Assembly (NCBI GenBank): GCA_945861465.1
Contig: CAMAVB010000046.1
Coordinates: 1 to 37,489 of the forward strand
Source of the DNA: Candidatus Kuenenia stuttgartensis
Lineage (GTDB): Bacteria > Planctomycetota > Planctomycetia > Planctomycetales > Planctomycetaceae
Direction: 5' to 3'
DNA: 37,489 bases
The notes beneath the pieces are model-generated. The model searched no databases, was not told the DNA's origin, and was given only the letters and a program-made list of their open reading frames with translations. A program made the translations under genes and the position numbers. Below are positions 27,791-36,136 of the stretch, one piece after another; position 1 is the stretch's first letter; each line of letters starts with the position of its first letter.

Positions 27791-28975
27791 ATGAATCGCG
27801 CTCTTCCTGCTCGCCCCGGTGCTTTCCTGCTCACGCTGGCTTTTATGGGTTTCGTCAGCCTTGGCCTTCCTGACGCGGTCATCGGAGTGGCTTGGCCGTC
27901 GGTTCGCGACACGTTTCAACTGCGTCAAGGGGCTGTCGGGATTGTCCTGGTGGTCTCAGGTATCGGATACCTGCTGAGCAGTTTTCTTGCCGGCCGACTA
28001 ATTCATGCCTGCGGAATCGGGTTGGTCCTTGCCGCGAGTACCGGAGTCGCGGCAATCGCCATGTTCGGATTCGGTTTCTCCACGATTTGGGCTGCGTTCG
28101 TGTTCTGTGCGCTGGTTCACGGTCTCGGGTCCGGCGCGATTGACTCTGGCCTGAATGGCTACGCTGCCCACCACATGTCGGCTCGACAGCTGATCTGGTT
28201 ACACGCCTGCTATTGCTTCGGTGCCTTAATCGGCCCGGTCCTGATGTCGACCGTGCTTGCCAGTGGTCGCCACTATAGCGCTGGCTACTCGGCTGTGGGA
28301 GTGACGATGCTGTCCATGTCAGCCATGTTTCTGATCACGCATCGGTCCTGGGGAGCGACGTCGCCAATCGCCAAAAAAAAGGGGTTGCCGATTGGCGTCG
28401 GTCGTGCATTGCGCCATTCTGCTGTTTGGCTCCAGATGGCTGTATTCTTCCTGTACACCGGCCTCGAAGTGACGTTGAGTCAATGGACATTCACGGTCCT
28501 CACGGAGTCTCGCCATGTCAGTCCGAAGACGGCAGGAATTGCAGTCGGGGTCTACTGGGGATCGATCGGGGCGGGGCGCGTTGTGTCTGGTGTAATTGCC
28601 GACCGCATCGGGATCGATCGCCTTCTTCGCTATTGCCTGATTGGGGCGGGGATCGGCGCGTTATTGTTTGCGGCCCGACTTCCCGTCGAAGCTGCGTTTC
28701 TGGGTCTGTCACTCGCTGGATTCGGACTGGCACCTGTCTTCCCTTGTCTGATGTCCCGGACTCCGCAGCGGCTGGGGACGGAGTTATCGGCTCATGCCAT
28801 TGGATTCCAGGTCGGGGCCGCGATGATCGGGGCCGCAGCCGTGCCTGGATTGCTCGGCGTCATCGCTGGAATTGGAGGCTTGGAAGCAGTTCCGATCGGA
28901 ACCGTGGTTCTATTCGGCATTCTGTCATTGCTCCATGAGAGATTGGTACGTTTGCCGGATGTCGTTACGGAGTGA
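27791..28975 (+). CDS. MFS transporter
   Basis: The protein is 394 residues from ATG 27791. In-frame ATGs at 27740 and 27773 are also possible, but a frame reaching back to 27491 would run through a repeat element and is rejected. About 12 hydrophobic segments are visible, beginning PGAFLLTLAFMGFVSLGLPD. The family stretch GLPDAVIGVAWPSVRDTFQL, the central basic loop (about residue 190-205, AKKKGLPIGVGRALRH), and GRVVSGVIADRIGIDRLL in the second half fit the major facilitator superfamily. The layout resembles fucose permease or YfcJ-like groups, but the substrate is not predictable. No Shine-Dalgarno is obvious, which leaves the start uncertain. Confidence 0.85.
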   Translation: MNRALPARPGAFLLTLAFMGFVSLGLPDAVIGVAWPSVRDTFQLRQGAVGIVLVVSGIGYLLSSFLAGRLIHACGIGLVLAASTGVAAIAMFGFGFSTIWAAFVFCALVHGLGSGAIDSGLNGYAAHHMSARQLIWLHACYCFGALIGPVLMSTVLASGRHYSAGYSAVGVTMLSMSAMFLITHRSWGATSPIAKKKGLPIGVGRALRHSAVWLQMAVFFLYTGLEVTLSQWTFTVLTESRHVSPKTAGIAVGVYWGSIGAGRVVSGVIADRIGIDRLLRYCLIGAGIGALLFAARLPVEAAFLGLSLAGFGLAPVFPCLMSRTPQRLGTELSAHAIGFQVGAAMIGAAAVPGLLGVIAGIGGLEAVPIGTVVLFGILSLLHERLVRLPDVVTE

Positions 28976-29273
28976 GCATACGCTTCCATTCACTTCGGCC
29001 ACCACTGAGCGTCATATTTTGGCAAGCAATGGTCGTTCGCCAATCTTGCCAGTTTGCTAAGACACATCCTGCACCCCGCAGCCCGATTACGAGCTTGTTC
29101 AAATTGACATCCTTCAGGCATGTTGATACCTTGATATCCGCGGCACGTGTAATTCAGAGTTCGGTCGATAGAGGTGCTCGATGGTCTGGACTACCTGTGC
29201 AACACTTTCTAACAATCGACCTAAACCGCTGACCGTTTACTCAGATCCGGATGGAGCAGACTACACGCTTACT
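28976..29273. other. Intergenic region, nothing supported
   Basis: No gene, hairpin family or RNA was recognised in these 298 bases. Reading frames are short and without start signals. Confidence 0.5.
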
Positions 29274-29525
29274 ATGAACGAATCGCTCGATGTACGAGTC
29301 TCTCCGAGCACCGAGGGATTTTCGCTTGAGATCTGTTTTGGCGAGGAGTATGCGCAGGTATTTGCTTCGGGGAAACGGGCATTCGATATTGGCTTCTTCC
29401 AGAAAACCAAGCGGTTGGAGTGTGGTCACAATCGACACTTAGCAGTGGTCGGCTCAGGCGTGAGTCCCGGTGAATTGGCCGCAGCACTTTGCAATAGAGG
29501 TCCGCTTGGCCGAACAAACAATTGA
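29274..29525 (+). CDS. Possible small hypothetical protein
   Basis: The frame gives 83 residues starting MNESLDVRVSPSTEGFSLEI and including ECGHNRHLAVVGSGVSPGEL. No known domain was recognised, and the Shine-Dalgarno is weak. The residue mix is protein-like, with alternating hydrophobic strands and a possible metal-binding CGHNRH. It lies about 100 bases before the toxin gene. It may instead be a remnant of a larger gene. Confidence 0.35.
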   Translation: MNESLDVRVSPSTEGFSLEICFGEEYAQVFASGKRAFDIGFFQKTKRLECGHNRHLAVVGSGVSPGELAAALCNRGPLGRTNN

Positions 29526-29623
29526 ACCGAAATTAATTCGACCTTATCGTGACGCTGAAAGACAGCTTTACGCTCCAACCAAAAACGACGCTCGGTTAAT
29601 TTGGTCGTTCGTCCTGAAAACTT

Positions 29624-30100
29624 ATGACCAGACCAACAGCTTACATCGAGACGACCGTCATTGGCCATTTGGTGGGGCGAATCCTCGCTGACCCGATTGT
29701 CGCTGGTCGGCAGGCGGTGACTCGTCAATGGTGGCCAAGCGCAACGACTAAATACCGCCTCTTTGTATCGAGTGTTGTCGCGGACGAATGTGGTGCGGGT
29801 GATCCCGAGGCTGCGAAAGAACGGATAGCTGTACTCGATTCACTTGAGTTTATTGCGACTTCGCCAGCCGTAGACCAACTTGCACGGAATTTGATCGAAG
29901 AATTCGCTGTGCCCAAAACCGAGCCTCGTGATGCGGTTCACATTTCACTATCTGCTGTCAACGGACTAGAATACCTGGTGAGCTGGAATTTCAAGCATAT
30001 CGTGAATCCGACAACTCGCTCGGCGATAGAACGGGTATGTCGAAATGCTGGTTTTGTGCCGCCGATGATTTGCACACCCGATGAACTCTTGGAGGCATGA
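29624..30100 (+). CDS. PIN domain toxin (VapC-like)
   Basis: The protein is 158 residues. It has the short PIN pattern: YIETTVIGHL with Glu 9 in place of the usual first Asp (common in this subgroup), Glu 55 in VVADECGAG, Asp 103 in RDAVHISLSAVNG, and WNFKHI with Asn 122. PIN toxins are Mg-dependent ribonucleases that cut tRNA, rRNA or mRNA in type II toxin-antitoxin systems. The next gene starts one base after its stop, with GGAGG inside the end of this gene, so the two are cotranscribed and the order is toxin first. Confidence 0.88.
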   Translation: MTRPTAYIETTVIGHLVGRILADPIVAGRQAVTRQWWPSATTKYRLFVSSVVADECGAGDPEAAKERIAVLDSLEFIATSPAVDQLARNLIEEFAVPKTEPRDAVHISLSAVNGLEYLVSWNFKHIVNPTTRSAIERVCRNAGFVPPMICTPDELLEA

Positions 30101-30101
30101 T

Positions 30102-30341
30102 ATGTCAAAAGATTCAATTACCGATGACATTCGGAAAATTCGCCACGATCTTGCCGCGCAGTTTGGTAATGACTTAGACGCGATCCTCGCGGACATCCGA
30201 CGGCGGGAAATTATGGATGGTCGAACCTATGTGTCTCTCTCGCCACGCAGGATATCGTGTAGACCGGACGAACAACGGGATGCACGCGAACTGTCGTCGC
30301 AGTCGGTTCTAAATGGTGGCTCGAATCCTTCTTCCCCGTGA
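30102..30341 (+). CDS. Antitoxin partner of the PIN toxin
   Basis: The protein is 79 residues. The start at 30102 has GGAGG six bases upstream. The N-terminal half, DDIRKIRHDLAAQFGNDLDA followed by ILADIRRREI, matches the short helical antitoxins that accompany this PIN group. The last 30 or so residues (from SCRPDEQRD onward) are low in hydrophobic residues and may be a non-native tail created by loss of the original stop. The likely role is to bind and neutralise the PIN toxin, with the helical part contacting the toxin groove. No DNA-binding motif is clear. Confidence 0.75.
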   Translation: MSKDSITDDIRKIRHDLAAQFGNDLDAILADIRRREIMDGRTYVSLSPRRISCRPDEQRDARELSSQSVLNGGSNPSSP

Positions 30342-30527
30342 TCGCGGTCGTTCGGGATCCGAGTTGATGGTCCCCGCGTTTTCTCGTGCTCGTGCAGGCT
30401 TATGGTGCCATGCACCCGATTTGTCTCAACTATACGCGATTGGTCGCAAGAGCCATGCCTGAAAAAATCCATCAGCACCTGAATTCAATTCAGTGACGGA
30501 CGGTTCATTCGCGTGCGGGTGCATCAT

Positions 30528-31034
30528 TCATACGAGCAGGCGATCGATCGCGCCCCGGATAAGCTTGAGAATTGTACGACCATCAGGCATGACCACGAGT
30601 TGAGAAGGCGTAAACGTCCAGTCCAACGGAACGTGAATCAGCCCACCATGATCGTGCCAGGGATATTCGCAATTGTCCGGGCGTTGGCTGCCCCGTTTCA
30701 CGGCTGGTGCAAGAATCTCGATCTCCTGCGAGAGAAGTCTGGCGTGCTTCAAGATTTCTCGCACCTTGCCTCCTTGAAAATTGACGAAAACAGCCTGCTG
30801 TCGAAGCACGGTTGGCAATGTTTTACTGATGTAGGCATGACTTGATTGCATCGTTGCCGAACTCATTCCGCTACCACACAAGTGCGCCTTGACCAGCTTC
30901 TCGCACGCCATTTGCAGGAATTGCAGCCTGTGGCATTCAGGCACGGACAATGTTTGAAGCAATTGAAACGTACAAAAATCAGCGTCAGCCTGACGCGCGT
31001 AAGCGAGCGACCATTCGGCATCCGTGGCCATCAT
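30528..31034 (-). CDS. HEPN-like domain protein
   Basis: The protein is 168 residues. The N-terminal pattern WSLAYARQADADFCTFQLLQ followed by CHRLQFLQMACEKLVKAHL is typical of HEPN helices (helical, alpha-beta transferase-associated). The characteristic catalytic RxxxxH was not found in an ordered position, so RNase activity is uncertain. The C-terminal half contains QRPDNCEYPWHDH and DWTFTPSQL, probably a substrate or partner-binding extension. Its first ATG overlaps the stop of the upstream zinc-ribbon gene (ATGA), giving translational coupling. HEPN proteins often act in toxin-antitoxin or defence modules; here no nucleotidyltransferase partner is present. Confidence 0.75.
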   Translation of the reverse strand: MMATDAEWSLAYARQADADFCTFQLLQTLSVPECHRLQFLQMACEKLVKAHLCGSGMSSATMQSSHAYISKTLPTVLRQQAVFVNFQGGKVREILKHARLLSQEIEILAPAVKRGSQRPDNCEYPWHDHGGLIHVPLDWTFTPSQLVVMPDGRTILKLIRGAIDRLLV

Positions 31035-31489
31035 GCTCCCTCATTGTACTCGAATGGCCGCGACATTTCCTCACGATCAATCCAGCCTGCAGGAAGCTTA
31101 AGATCATTCGACTGAATCTTTTTGTACTCGTCAGGTGTGACTTCGACAATGACTGAAGCGTACGGAATACCGCTCGCCGGTGCTGGTCCGAAATAGAGTG
31201 GCATCACGCCGGATGCGACAGTGTTTTCGTTCACTTCCAGCAGCTTGATCGGTTTCGTTCGGTCGAATTTCGCGTCAGCGGGATCTGTGAAGCGAAAGAT
31301 TTGAGTAATCCCGGATTCAATCTCGTAATGCTTGTTCGCAAGTTCTCTTGCAATCTCAGTTCTGTGGTCCGGTACACGATCGTCCGCAACATCGAGACAT
31401 ACGTCCCGATTGCAGCCATTCGGGCAAAGAGCACCCGCATAGCCTGGTGTAAATAATTCGCCGCATTTCGGACAGAAAACGTTCGTCAT
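31031..31489 (-). CDS. Zinc-ribbon protein of unknown function
   Basis: The protein is 152 residues from ATG 31489. Another start at 31552 has AAGGA close by and would add 21 residues. The N-terminus is a zinc ribbon: CPKC (Cys 6, Cys 9) and CPNGC (Cys 22, Cys 26). The remaining 110 residues form an unrecognised domain with strands such as IKLLEVNENTVASGVMPLYF and YASVIVEVTPDEYKKI. Its stop overlaps the start of the HEPN gene, so the two products are probably made together and may interact. I know no family with this exact layout. Confidence 0.7.
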   Translation of the reverse strand: MTNVFCPKCGELFTPGYAGALCPNGCNRDVCLDVADDRVPDHRTEIARELANKHYEIESGITQIFRFTDPADAKFDRTKPIKLLEVNENTVASGVMPLYFGPAPASGIPYASVIVEVTPDEYKKIQSNDLKLPAGWIDREEMSRPFEYNEGA

Positions 31490-31864
31490 TGGACTTCGTT
31501 TCAGAGTAGTTGTGTTCCAGGACTGATACCCACAAAATAGAACTAGCTGCATATTATCCTTCATGACCATGCGTGGCCAGTGTGAAACCCGCAACGATCT
31601 TTGCCGGAATTCAGGATCTGCGGATTCCTGGCTCCAGCATTCAGCACGAATCGTGCGGCAGCATTCCAATGTGCGGATAGTAAGATCGAGCCGTTGGGCA
31701 TATAGAAAATCACGCACGGGATTCTCACGAATCCGGCTACAAACTGATCGTGGCCGCATGTGGTAGACAATGCACACATCCTTGACGATCTGATAGAGTA
31801 GCGACCGCCTGAAAACCTTCCGTGTATGTCCCCGTTACTCAAATGCTCGCTTTCGAGGTGTGAA
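31490..31864. other. Divergent intergenic region
   Basis: These 375 bases separate the zinc-ribbon/HEPN pair (leftward) and the amidohydrolase (rightward). Both promoters are expected here, but no clear consensus elements were picked out. Part of it is open on the minus strand upstream of 31489; only the last portion could belong to the zinc-ribbon gene if 31552 is the start. Confidence 0.5.
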
Positions 31865-32833
31865 ATGCCGTTCTCTGTGAATCTTTTCTCTCGTCGTGAT
31901 TTCCTCGCCTCGTCGCTGGCGGGCAGTGTCCTGGCTGGGTCTTCATCCGCGCGCGGGGCGGAGGATACGGCGGCGGAGCCGATTATTGACATTCATCAGC
32001 ATACCAATTATCGCGCGCGGACCAGTGATCAGCTGATCGCTCACCAGCAGGCGATGGGAGTCACGCAGACGATTCTGCTGCCAGCGGGCAGTGCGGTCAG
32101 TCGTGCGTCCACGGCCGAGGGTAAGCACAATGGCCTTGGTGGCGTGGGGGCGGGCGGCAATGAGACCGCTTTGACGATGGCTCGACAGTATCCGAAAGAG
32201 TTCTATTTCGGAGCGAACGAGGTAACCGATCTGCCGGAAGCCCGCGGCGAGATTGCCGGATATCTCGATCTCGGTGCGATCATCATCGGCGAGCAGAAGT
32301 TCGGTGTGGAATGCGACTCGGTAGAGAGTCAGGTTCTCTACGCCCTGGCCGCGGAATACGGCGTGCCGATCCTTTTGCACTTTCAACATGAGACCTATAA
32401 CCTGGGGTTCGAGCGATTGCCCAAGATGCTCTCGAAATATCCGAAGACCACCTTCATCGGCCACGCACAGACATGGTGGGCCAACATCGACCGGAACCAT
32501 GCAGATCAGAAGGTGCTCTATCCCACGGGCACGGTGACAGCAGGCGGGCTGACGGATCGGTATCTGGCCGACTATCCGAACATGTTCGCCGACATGTCAG
32601 CCGGTTCCGGCCTGAATGCACTGACCCGTGACGAAGACCACGCGCGCGGGTTTCTCGACCGCCATCAAGCCAAAATTCTCTACGGCAGCGACTGCGATGA
32701 TCGTGTCGGATCCGGTGCCGCCTGCTCCGGTTCGCAAACCATCGCCGCGATTCGAAAACTCGCCCCTGACAAGGCCGCCGAACGGAAAATCCTGTTCGAG
32801 AACGCGAAGTCCGTGTTCATGGGGCGATTATAG
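31865..32833 (+). CDS. Tat-exported amidohydrolase family protein
   Basis: The protein is 322 residues. The start at 31865 follows GAGGTG and gives a twin-arginine leader SRRDFLASSLAGSVLAG, so export through Tat is likely. The amidohydrolase-2 (ACMSD/decarboxylase-like) fold shows IIDIHQHTNY with metal-ligand His 44 and His 46, ILLHFQHETYNLGFERLPKM, TFIGHAQTWW and LYGSDCDDR with the catalytic Asp. Related enzymes are metal-dependent decarboxylases or hydrolases. The GGVGAGGNET loop near residue 100 is not diagnostic. It lies upstream of, and converges on, the SMP-30 gene. Confidence 0.87.
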   Translation: MPFSVNLFSRRDFLASSLAGSVLAGSSSARGAEDTAAEPIIDIHQHTNYRARTSDQLIAHQQAMGVTQTILLPAGSAVSRASTAEGKHNGLGGVGAGGNETALTMARQYPKEFYFGANEVTDLPEARGEIAGYLDLGAIIIGEQKFGVECDSVESQVLYALAAEYGVPILLHFQHETYNLGFERLPKMLSKYPKTTFIGHAQTWWANIDRNHADQKVLYPTGTVTAGGLTDRYLADYPNMFADMSAGSGLNALTRDEDHARGFLDRHQAKILYGSDCDDRVGSGAACSGSQTIAAIRKLAPDKAAERKILFENAKSVFMGRL

Positions 32834-32931
32834 TTTGCCAACACGGCGGATTGGCCATGATCCCAACAGCAGACAGTCTCCAGCTGCGGTAGGTCGTGAA
32901 TTTGTTGGTCCGGCAGATTCAGGCTACCCTC

Positions 32932-34080
32932 TCAGCAATGATGTGCACCCTTGCAGTTCACGTAGACGGCGTAAACGGACTGGCTGGCTGTCATAAACAG
33001 GCGATTGCGTTTGGTCCCGCCAAAGCATACGTTGCTGCAGATTTCAGGAAGATGGATCTGTCCGATCCGGGCACCGTCTTCGGCGGCGAAGATGTGGACG
33101 CCATCGTAGCCTGCACCGACCCAACCCGCACTGGCCCAGATGTTGCCATGGACGTCGCAACGAATACCGTCCGCGAAACCGGACTTCATCAAATCGGCCA
33201 TTTCCAGATTCATGGATGCAAACTCACGACCGCCCGTCAGCTTTTTGGCATCGACTACGTCCCAGACCTGAATGTACTTCGACGCTTCTTTGTAGTGCGA
33301 CCAGCCGGTGTCGGCAGCGTAGATCTTCTTGTAGTCGGGCGAAAAGCAAAGTCCGTTTGGCTTATACAGCTCATCGGCGACTTTGAAGAGTTTACCTGTG
33401 CTGGCTTCGATCCGATAAATGGCTTCTTTCTGATTTGGCTGCGGCGAACCGGTTTTCGACAGTTCACCTTCGTAATCCATCAGCGCACCGTAACCGGGAT
33501 CCGTGAACCAGATGTCTCCGTTCGGATGTACCACGCCATCGTTCGGAGCATTCAGCGGCTTGCCTTCGAACGAATCCGCGAGTACTGTGCGCGTGCCGTC
33601 GTATTCATAGCGTGCCACGCTTCGCGTCAGATGTTCGAATGAAATTTGCCGGCCCTGCAAGTCAAACGTGTTGCCGTTGCTGTTGTGCGAGGGGTGTCGG
33701 ATGGTGCTCACATGTCCGTCGTCTTCCAGCCAGCGCTGTTGGATGTTGTTTGGAATGTCGCTCCAGATCAGATACCGACCGACGCCGTTCCATGCAGGGC
33801 CTTCCGTCCAGAGGGTGTCTTTACCGTGATAGATTCGCTGGATCGGGGTGTTGCCGAGTTTGAGTTTGTCGAAGCGCTCATCGAGCGAAATCAGGCGCGG
33901 ATCGGGGTAACGGACAGGCGCAGCGTCCTCATCAAAATCGTCGGCGCGGAGCAACTTTGCGGCCGTGAGCGTCGCGGCAGCCGTCGCCAGAAAGGCACGT
34001 CGAGCGACATTGGCATGGGTTGGGTTTCGTGCAGATCGGTCGGATTTTTGGGGGACGAATGAATTGGTCGGACGTGTCAT
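32932..34080 (-). CDS. SMP-30/gluconolactonase family protein, Tat-exported
   Basis: The protein is 382 residues. AAAGGAG lies 9 bases before the ATG on the minus strand. The leader VARRAFLATAAATLTAAKLL is a twin-arginine signal. The six-bladed propeller motifs of the family are visible: WTEGPAWNGVGRYLIWSDIP with the metal-ligand Glu, NTFDLQGRQISFEH, LNAPNDGVVHPNGDIWFTDP, KPNGLCFSPD and ADGIRCDVHGNIWAS with further ligands. These enzymes hydrolyse sugar lactones such as gluconolactone, probably here in the periplasm. Such proteins are common in planctomycetes. The gene converges on the amidohydrolase; the gap between the two stops is 98 bases. Confidence 0.9.
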   Translation of the reverse strand: MTRPTNSFVPQKSDRSARNPTHANVARRAFLATAAATLTAAKLLRADDFDEDAAPVRYPDPRLISLDERFDKLKLGNTPIQRIYHGKDTLWTEGPAWNGVGRYLIWSDIPNNIQQRWLEDDGHVSTIRHPSHNSNGNTFDLQGRQISFEHLTRSVARYEYDGTRTVLADSFEGKPLNAPNDGVVHPNGDIWFTDPGYGALMDYEGELSKTGSPQPNQKEAIYRIEASTGKLFKVADELYKPNGLCFSPDYKKIYAADTGWSHYKEASKYIQVWDVVDAKKLTGGREFASMNLEMADLMKSGFADGIRCDVHGNIWASAGWVGAGYDGVHIFAAEDGARIGQIHLPEICSNVCFGGTKRNRLFMTASQSVYAVYVNCKGAHHC

Positions 34081-34295
34081 GGCGGGAAACTCCTTTGGAG
34101 GTGGAATACGGTCAGGGCCAGGCGGACTGCCAAAAACGCAACAGCATTATTGCGAAAGACCCCGTCCGATCCCAGCGAACCGGAGTACAACTTTCTGGTT
34201 TCAATTTGTGATGTTGAATTTGTGATGAACGGAAAGCCCGTTATCATACTGGATCGGATGTTGTTCCTCCGCTGCCGCATCCGCCGTCACGTGCT

Positions 34296-34427
34296 AGTGC
34301 TCTCTCACTGTTACTTTGATGAATCGGGTGGCCGGGGCTGGACCAGGCGAAGCGAAGGAAACCCCGGGGTTTCGGGCTAGCGCTCTCCAACCCCGGCCAC
34401 CGATCAATCCAATAGTGACAGAGCACT
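34296..34427. repeat. Single palindromic element (family F)
   Basis: The left arm starts AGTGCTCTCTCACTGTTAC, and the right end carries the near-complement ending in GTGACAGAGCACT. The inner parts GGTGGCCGGGG and CCCCGGCCACC also pair. A perfect 16-base palindrome, GAAACCCCGGGGTTTC, lies at 34358-34373 in the loop. It lies between divergent genes, in the 407-base gap before the GYF_2 gene, and probably overlaps regulatory space there. Confidence 0.9.
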
Positions 34428-34487
34428 GCAGTCCAGTTTCTGCAGGAATGTACTCGGATTTTCAATTTAGAAGAGTCGGGAGCCACA

Positions 34488-36128
34488 ATGTCGTCGCGAT
34501 GGTATTACCAGATGTTGATGGAAGAATTCGGTCCCGTCACGGTTGAACAGCTTCGCGTTTTGTTCGATGAGGGCACGTTGAGTGACGCTGATCTGGTTCG
34601 CAGCGAAACCGACGACGATTGGACGGCGTTTGCTGTTGTGAAAACGTCTCTCTTCGCAAACTCTGGCGACGGCCCATTGGTGGCGATGGAGGAGATCGGG
34701 GATCTTTCAGAACTGGCGTTTGAATTCGAAGATTCCGGGCCGACAACTCGTCACGCTGCCTATGCTCAGGAATCGGCTGAAGATCCGCGACCGGTTTCGA
34801 CCTTGCCTGTTCCTGGACCTTTGATGCAAAGTCCCGCGCCGATCGCGGCAGATTTTTTCTCACCCGTTTCTTCACCTCAGGTGCCTGCCCCTCAGTCACC
34901 GAGCAACGACCAACATGCAGAGGAGTGGTTCTGTGAATCGTTCGGGCAGGTTCTGGGACCGATGTCCTTTGACGAGTTAATTGAGCTGGGGGAATCCGGG
35001 GCACTTGATGAGAACGATCGTGTCCGATGCGGAGTACGTGGAATCTGGAAGACGTTGGATTGTCTGCCACGTGTGATGCGGGCTGTGGCGGTTGGAAGAG
35101 CAATTGAGGTTGATCCGGCAGTCGAGTCCGGGACCACGCAGAATCGGTTGGGTGACGCGGCATCTTCGAGCGTTGAAAATGACACTCGCGGGCAAGTTGG
35201 ACCGATGGCTGAGCAGCCACAGCAGTCAACTGCGAATGAGCCAGAGTTTGAATTGTCAGCCGAACCAGCTGACACTCCCGAACCAGCTCAACGGGCCAAA
35301 CCAGCTCAACCAGCCAAACCAGCCGCCGCCGTTCAATCGCAAGAGCCTGAAACCGTATCACCGAAATCCAGGAGCAGGAATCCTCGCCCCAAACGTCGCA
35401 AGAATGCGAAAGGCGAAGAAGAATTGCTGGATGAGATCTTTGACGACGTGTTCAACGATGACAGTCCGCCTCCACGCTCGAATTCGGCCATGCAGTCCTT
35501 TACAGCGTCGTCAGCGACAGCATCTGCCGGGGCATCAATGAGTACTCCGGTCCAGACAATGCCGCCAACCATGAGTCCTCAGAATTCAATGACAGCGGCA
35601 AACTCAGCATCAACGTCGCAGGGGTCATCGCGTGCGGCCGGTGCGAGTCTGGCGGCGGCAGCAATGGCGGCAGCAGCGTCTCGGCCTTCTTCGAAGCGTT
35701 CCGGAAGTTCGTTCAAAGTAGATCCTGCAGCAATCGGAATTCTGGTGGCTGTCATGCTGGTCGCCGCGAGCGGCTGGTATGTGTGGCAGAATGGCATACC
35801 CTTCCTGTCAGGCAACTCTAACGGGCACGGAACCTTTGACGAGGACGGAGCTGTAAAGATCTTGCAGGCAACAATGGAACGATACAAGGCGGTTGCCGAC
35901 AATCCGTCAGACTCAGAATGGAAAGAGTTTTCCGCGAAGACCAACGCGGAATTGTCCGTCTTGTTTAAGACTGTTTACGATCAAGCCGGGGCAACTCCGA
36001 GTGGAACTTCGTGTCTGGCGGCAACGATGAACCTGATGAAAATCTCCAGAGCAAAACCTGACAACAAAGAATTGATCGATAAGAACCTGGCGGAGTATGA
36101 ACGCAGCATGGCGCTCTTGAAAAAGTAA
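34488..36128 (+). CDS. Double GYF_2 domain membrane protein
   Basis: The protein is 546 residues. Two GYF_2 (DUF4339-type) domains are present: residues 5-55 (WYYQMLMEEFGPVTVEQL, ADLVRSE) and 147-197 (WFCESFGQVLGPMSFDELIE, DRVRCGVRGIWKTL). GYF_2 domains are thought to bind proline-rich peptides. A long Pro/Ala/Ser linker (about 200-405) with basic stretch RNPRPKRRKNAKG and an acidic patch leads to a membrane helix (416-433), and about 110 residues follow. The region after the helix (EDGAVKILQATMERYKAV) is helical and unrecognised. GGGAG lies upstream of the start. The next gene begins 8 bases after its stop. Confidence 0.85.
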   Translation: MSSRWYYQMLMEEFGPVTVEQLRVLFDEGTLSDADLVRSETDDDWTAFAVVKTSLFANSGDGPLVAMEEIGDLSELAFEFEDSGPTTRHAAYAQESAEDPRPVSTLPVPGPLMQSPAPIAADFFSPVSSPQVPAPQSPSNDQHAEEWFCESFGQVLGPMSFDELIELGESGALDENDRVRCGVRGIWKTLDCLPRVMRAVAVGRAIEVDPAVESGTTQNRLGDAASSSVENDTRGQVGPMAEQPQQSTANEPEFELSAEPADTPEPAQRAKPAQPAKPAAAVQSQEPETVSPKSRSRNPRPKRRKNAKGEEELLDEIFDDVFNDDSPPPRSNSAMQSFTASSATASAGASMSTPVQTMPPTMSPQNSMTAANSASTSQGSSRAAGASLAAAAMAAAASRPSSKRSGSSFKVDPAAIGILVAVMLVAASGWYVWQNGIPFLSGNSNGHGTFDEDGAVKILQATMERYKAVADNPSDSEWKEFSAKTNAELSVLFKTVYDQAGATPSGTSCLAATMNLMKISRAKPDNKELIDKNLAEYERSMALLKK

Positions 36129-36136
36129 ACCCGGAT

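Noticed and set aside
30300-30341. Possible tRNA gene
   Set aside because: Only a T-loop-like segment and a 3' end are visible; the T-stem has a mismatch and no acceptor 5' strand or anticodon arm was found.
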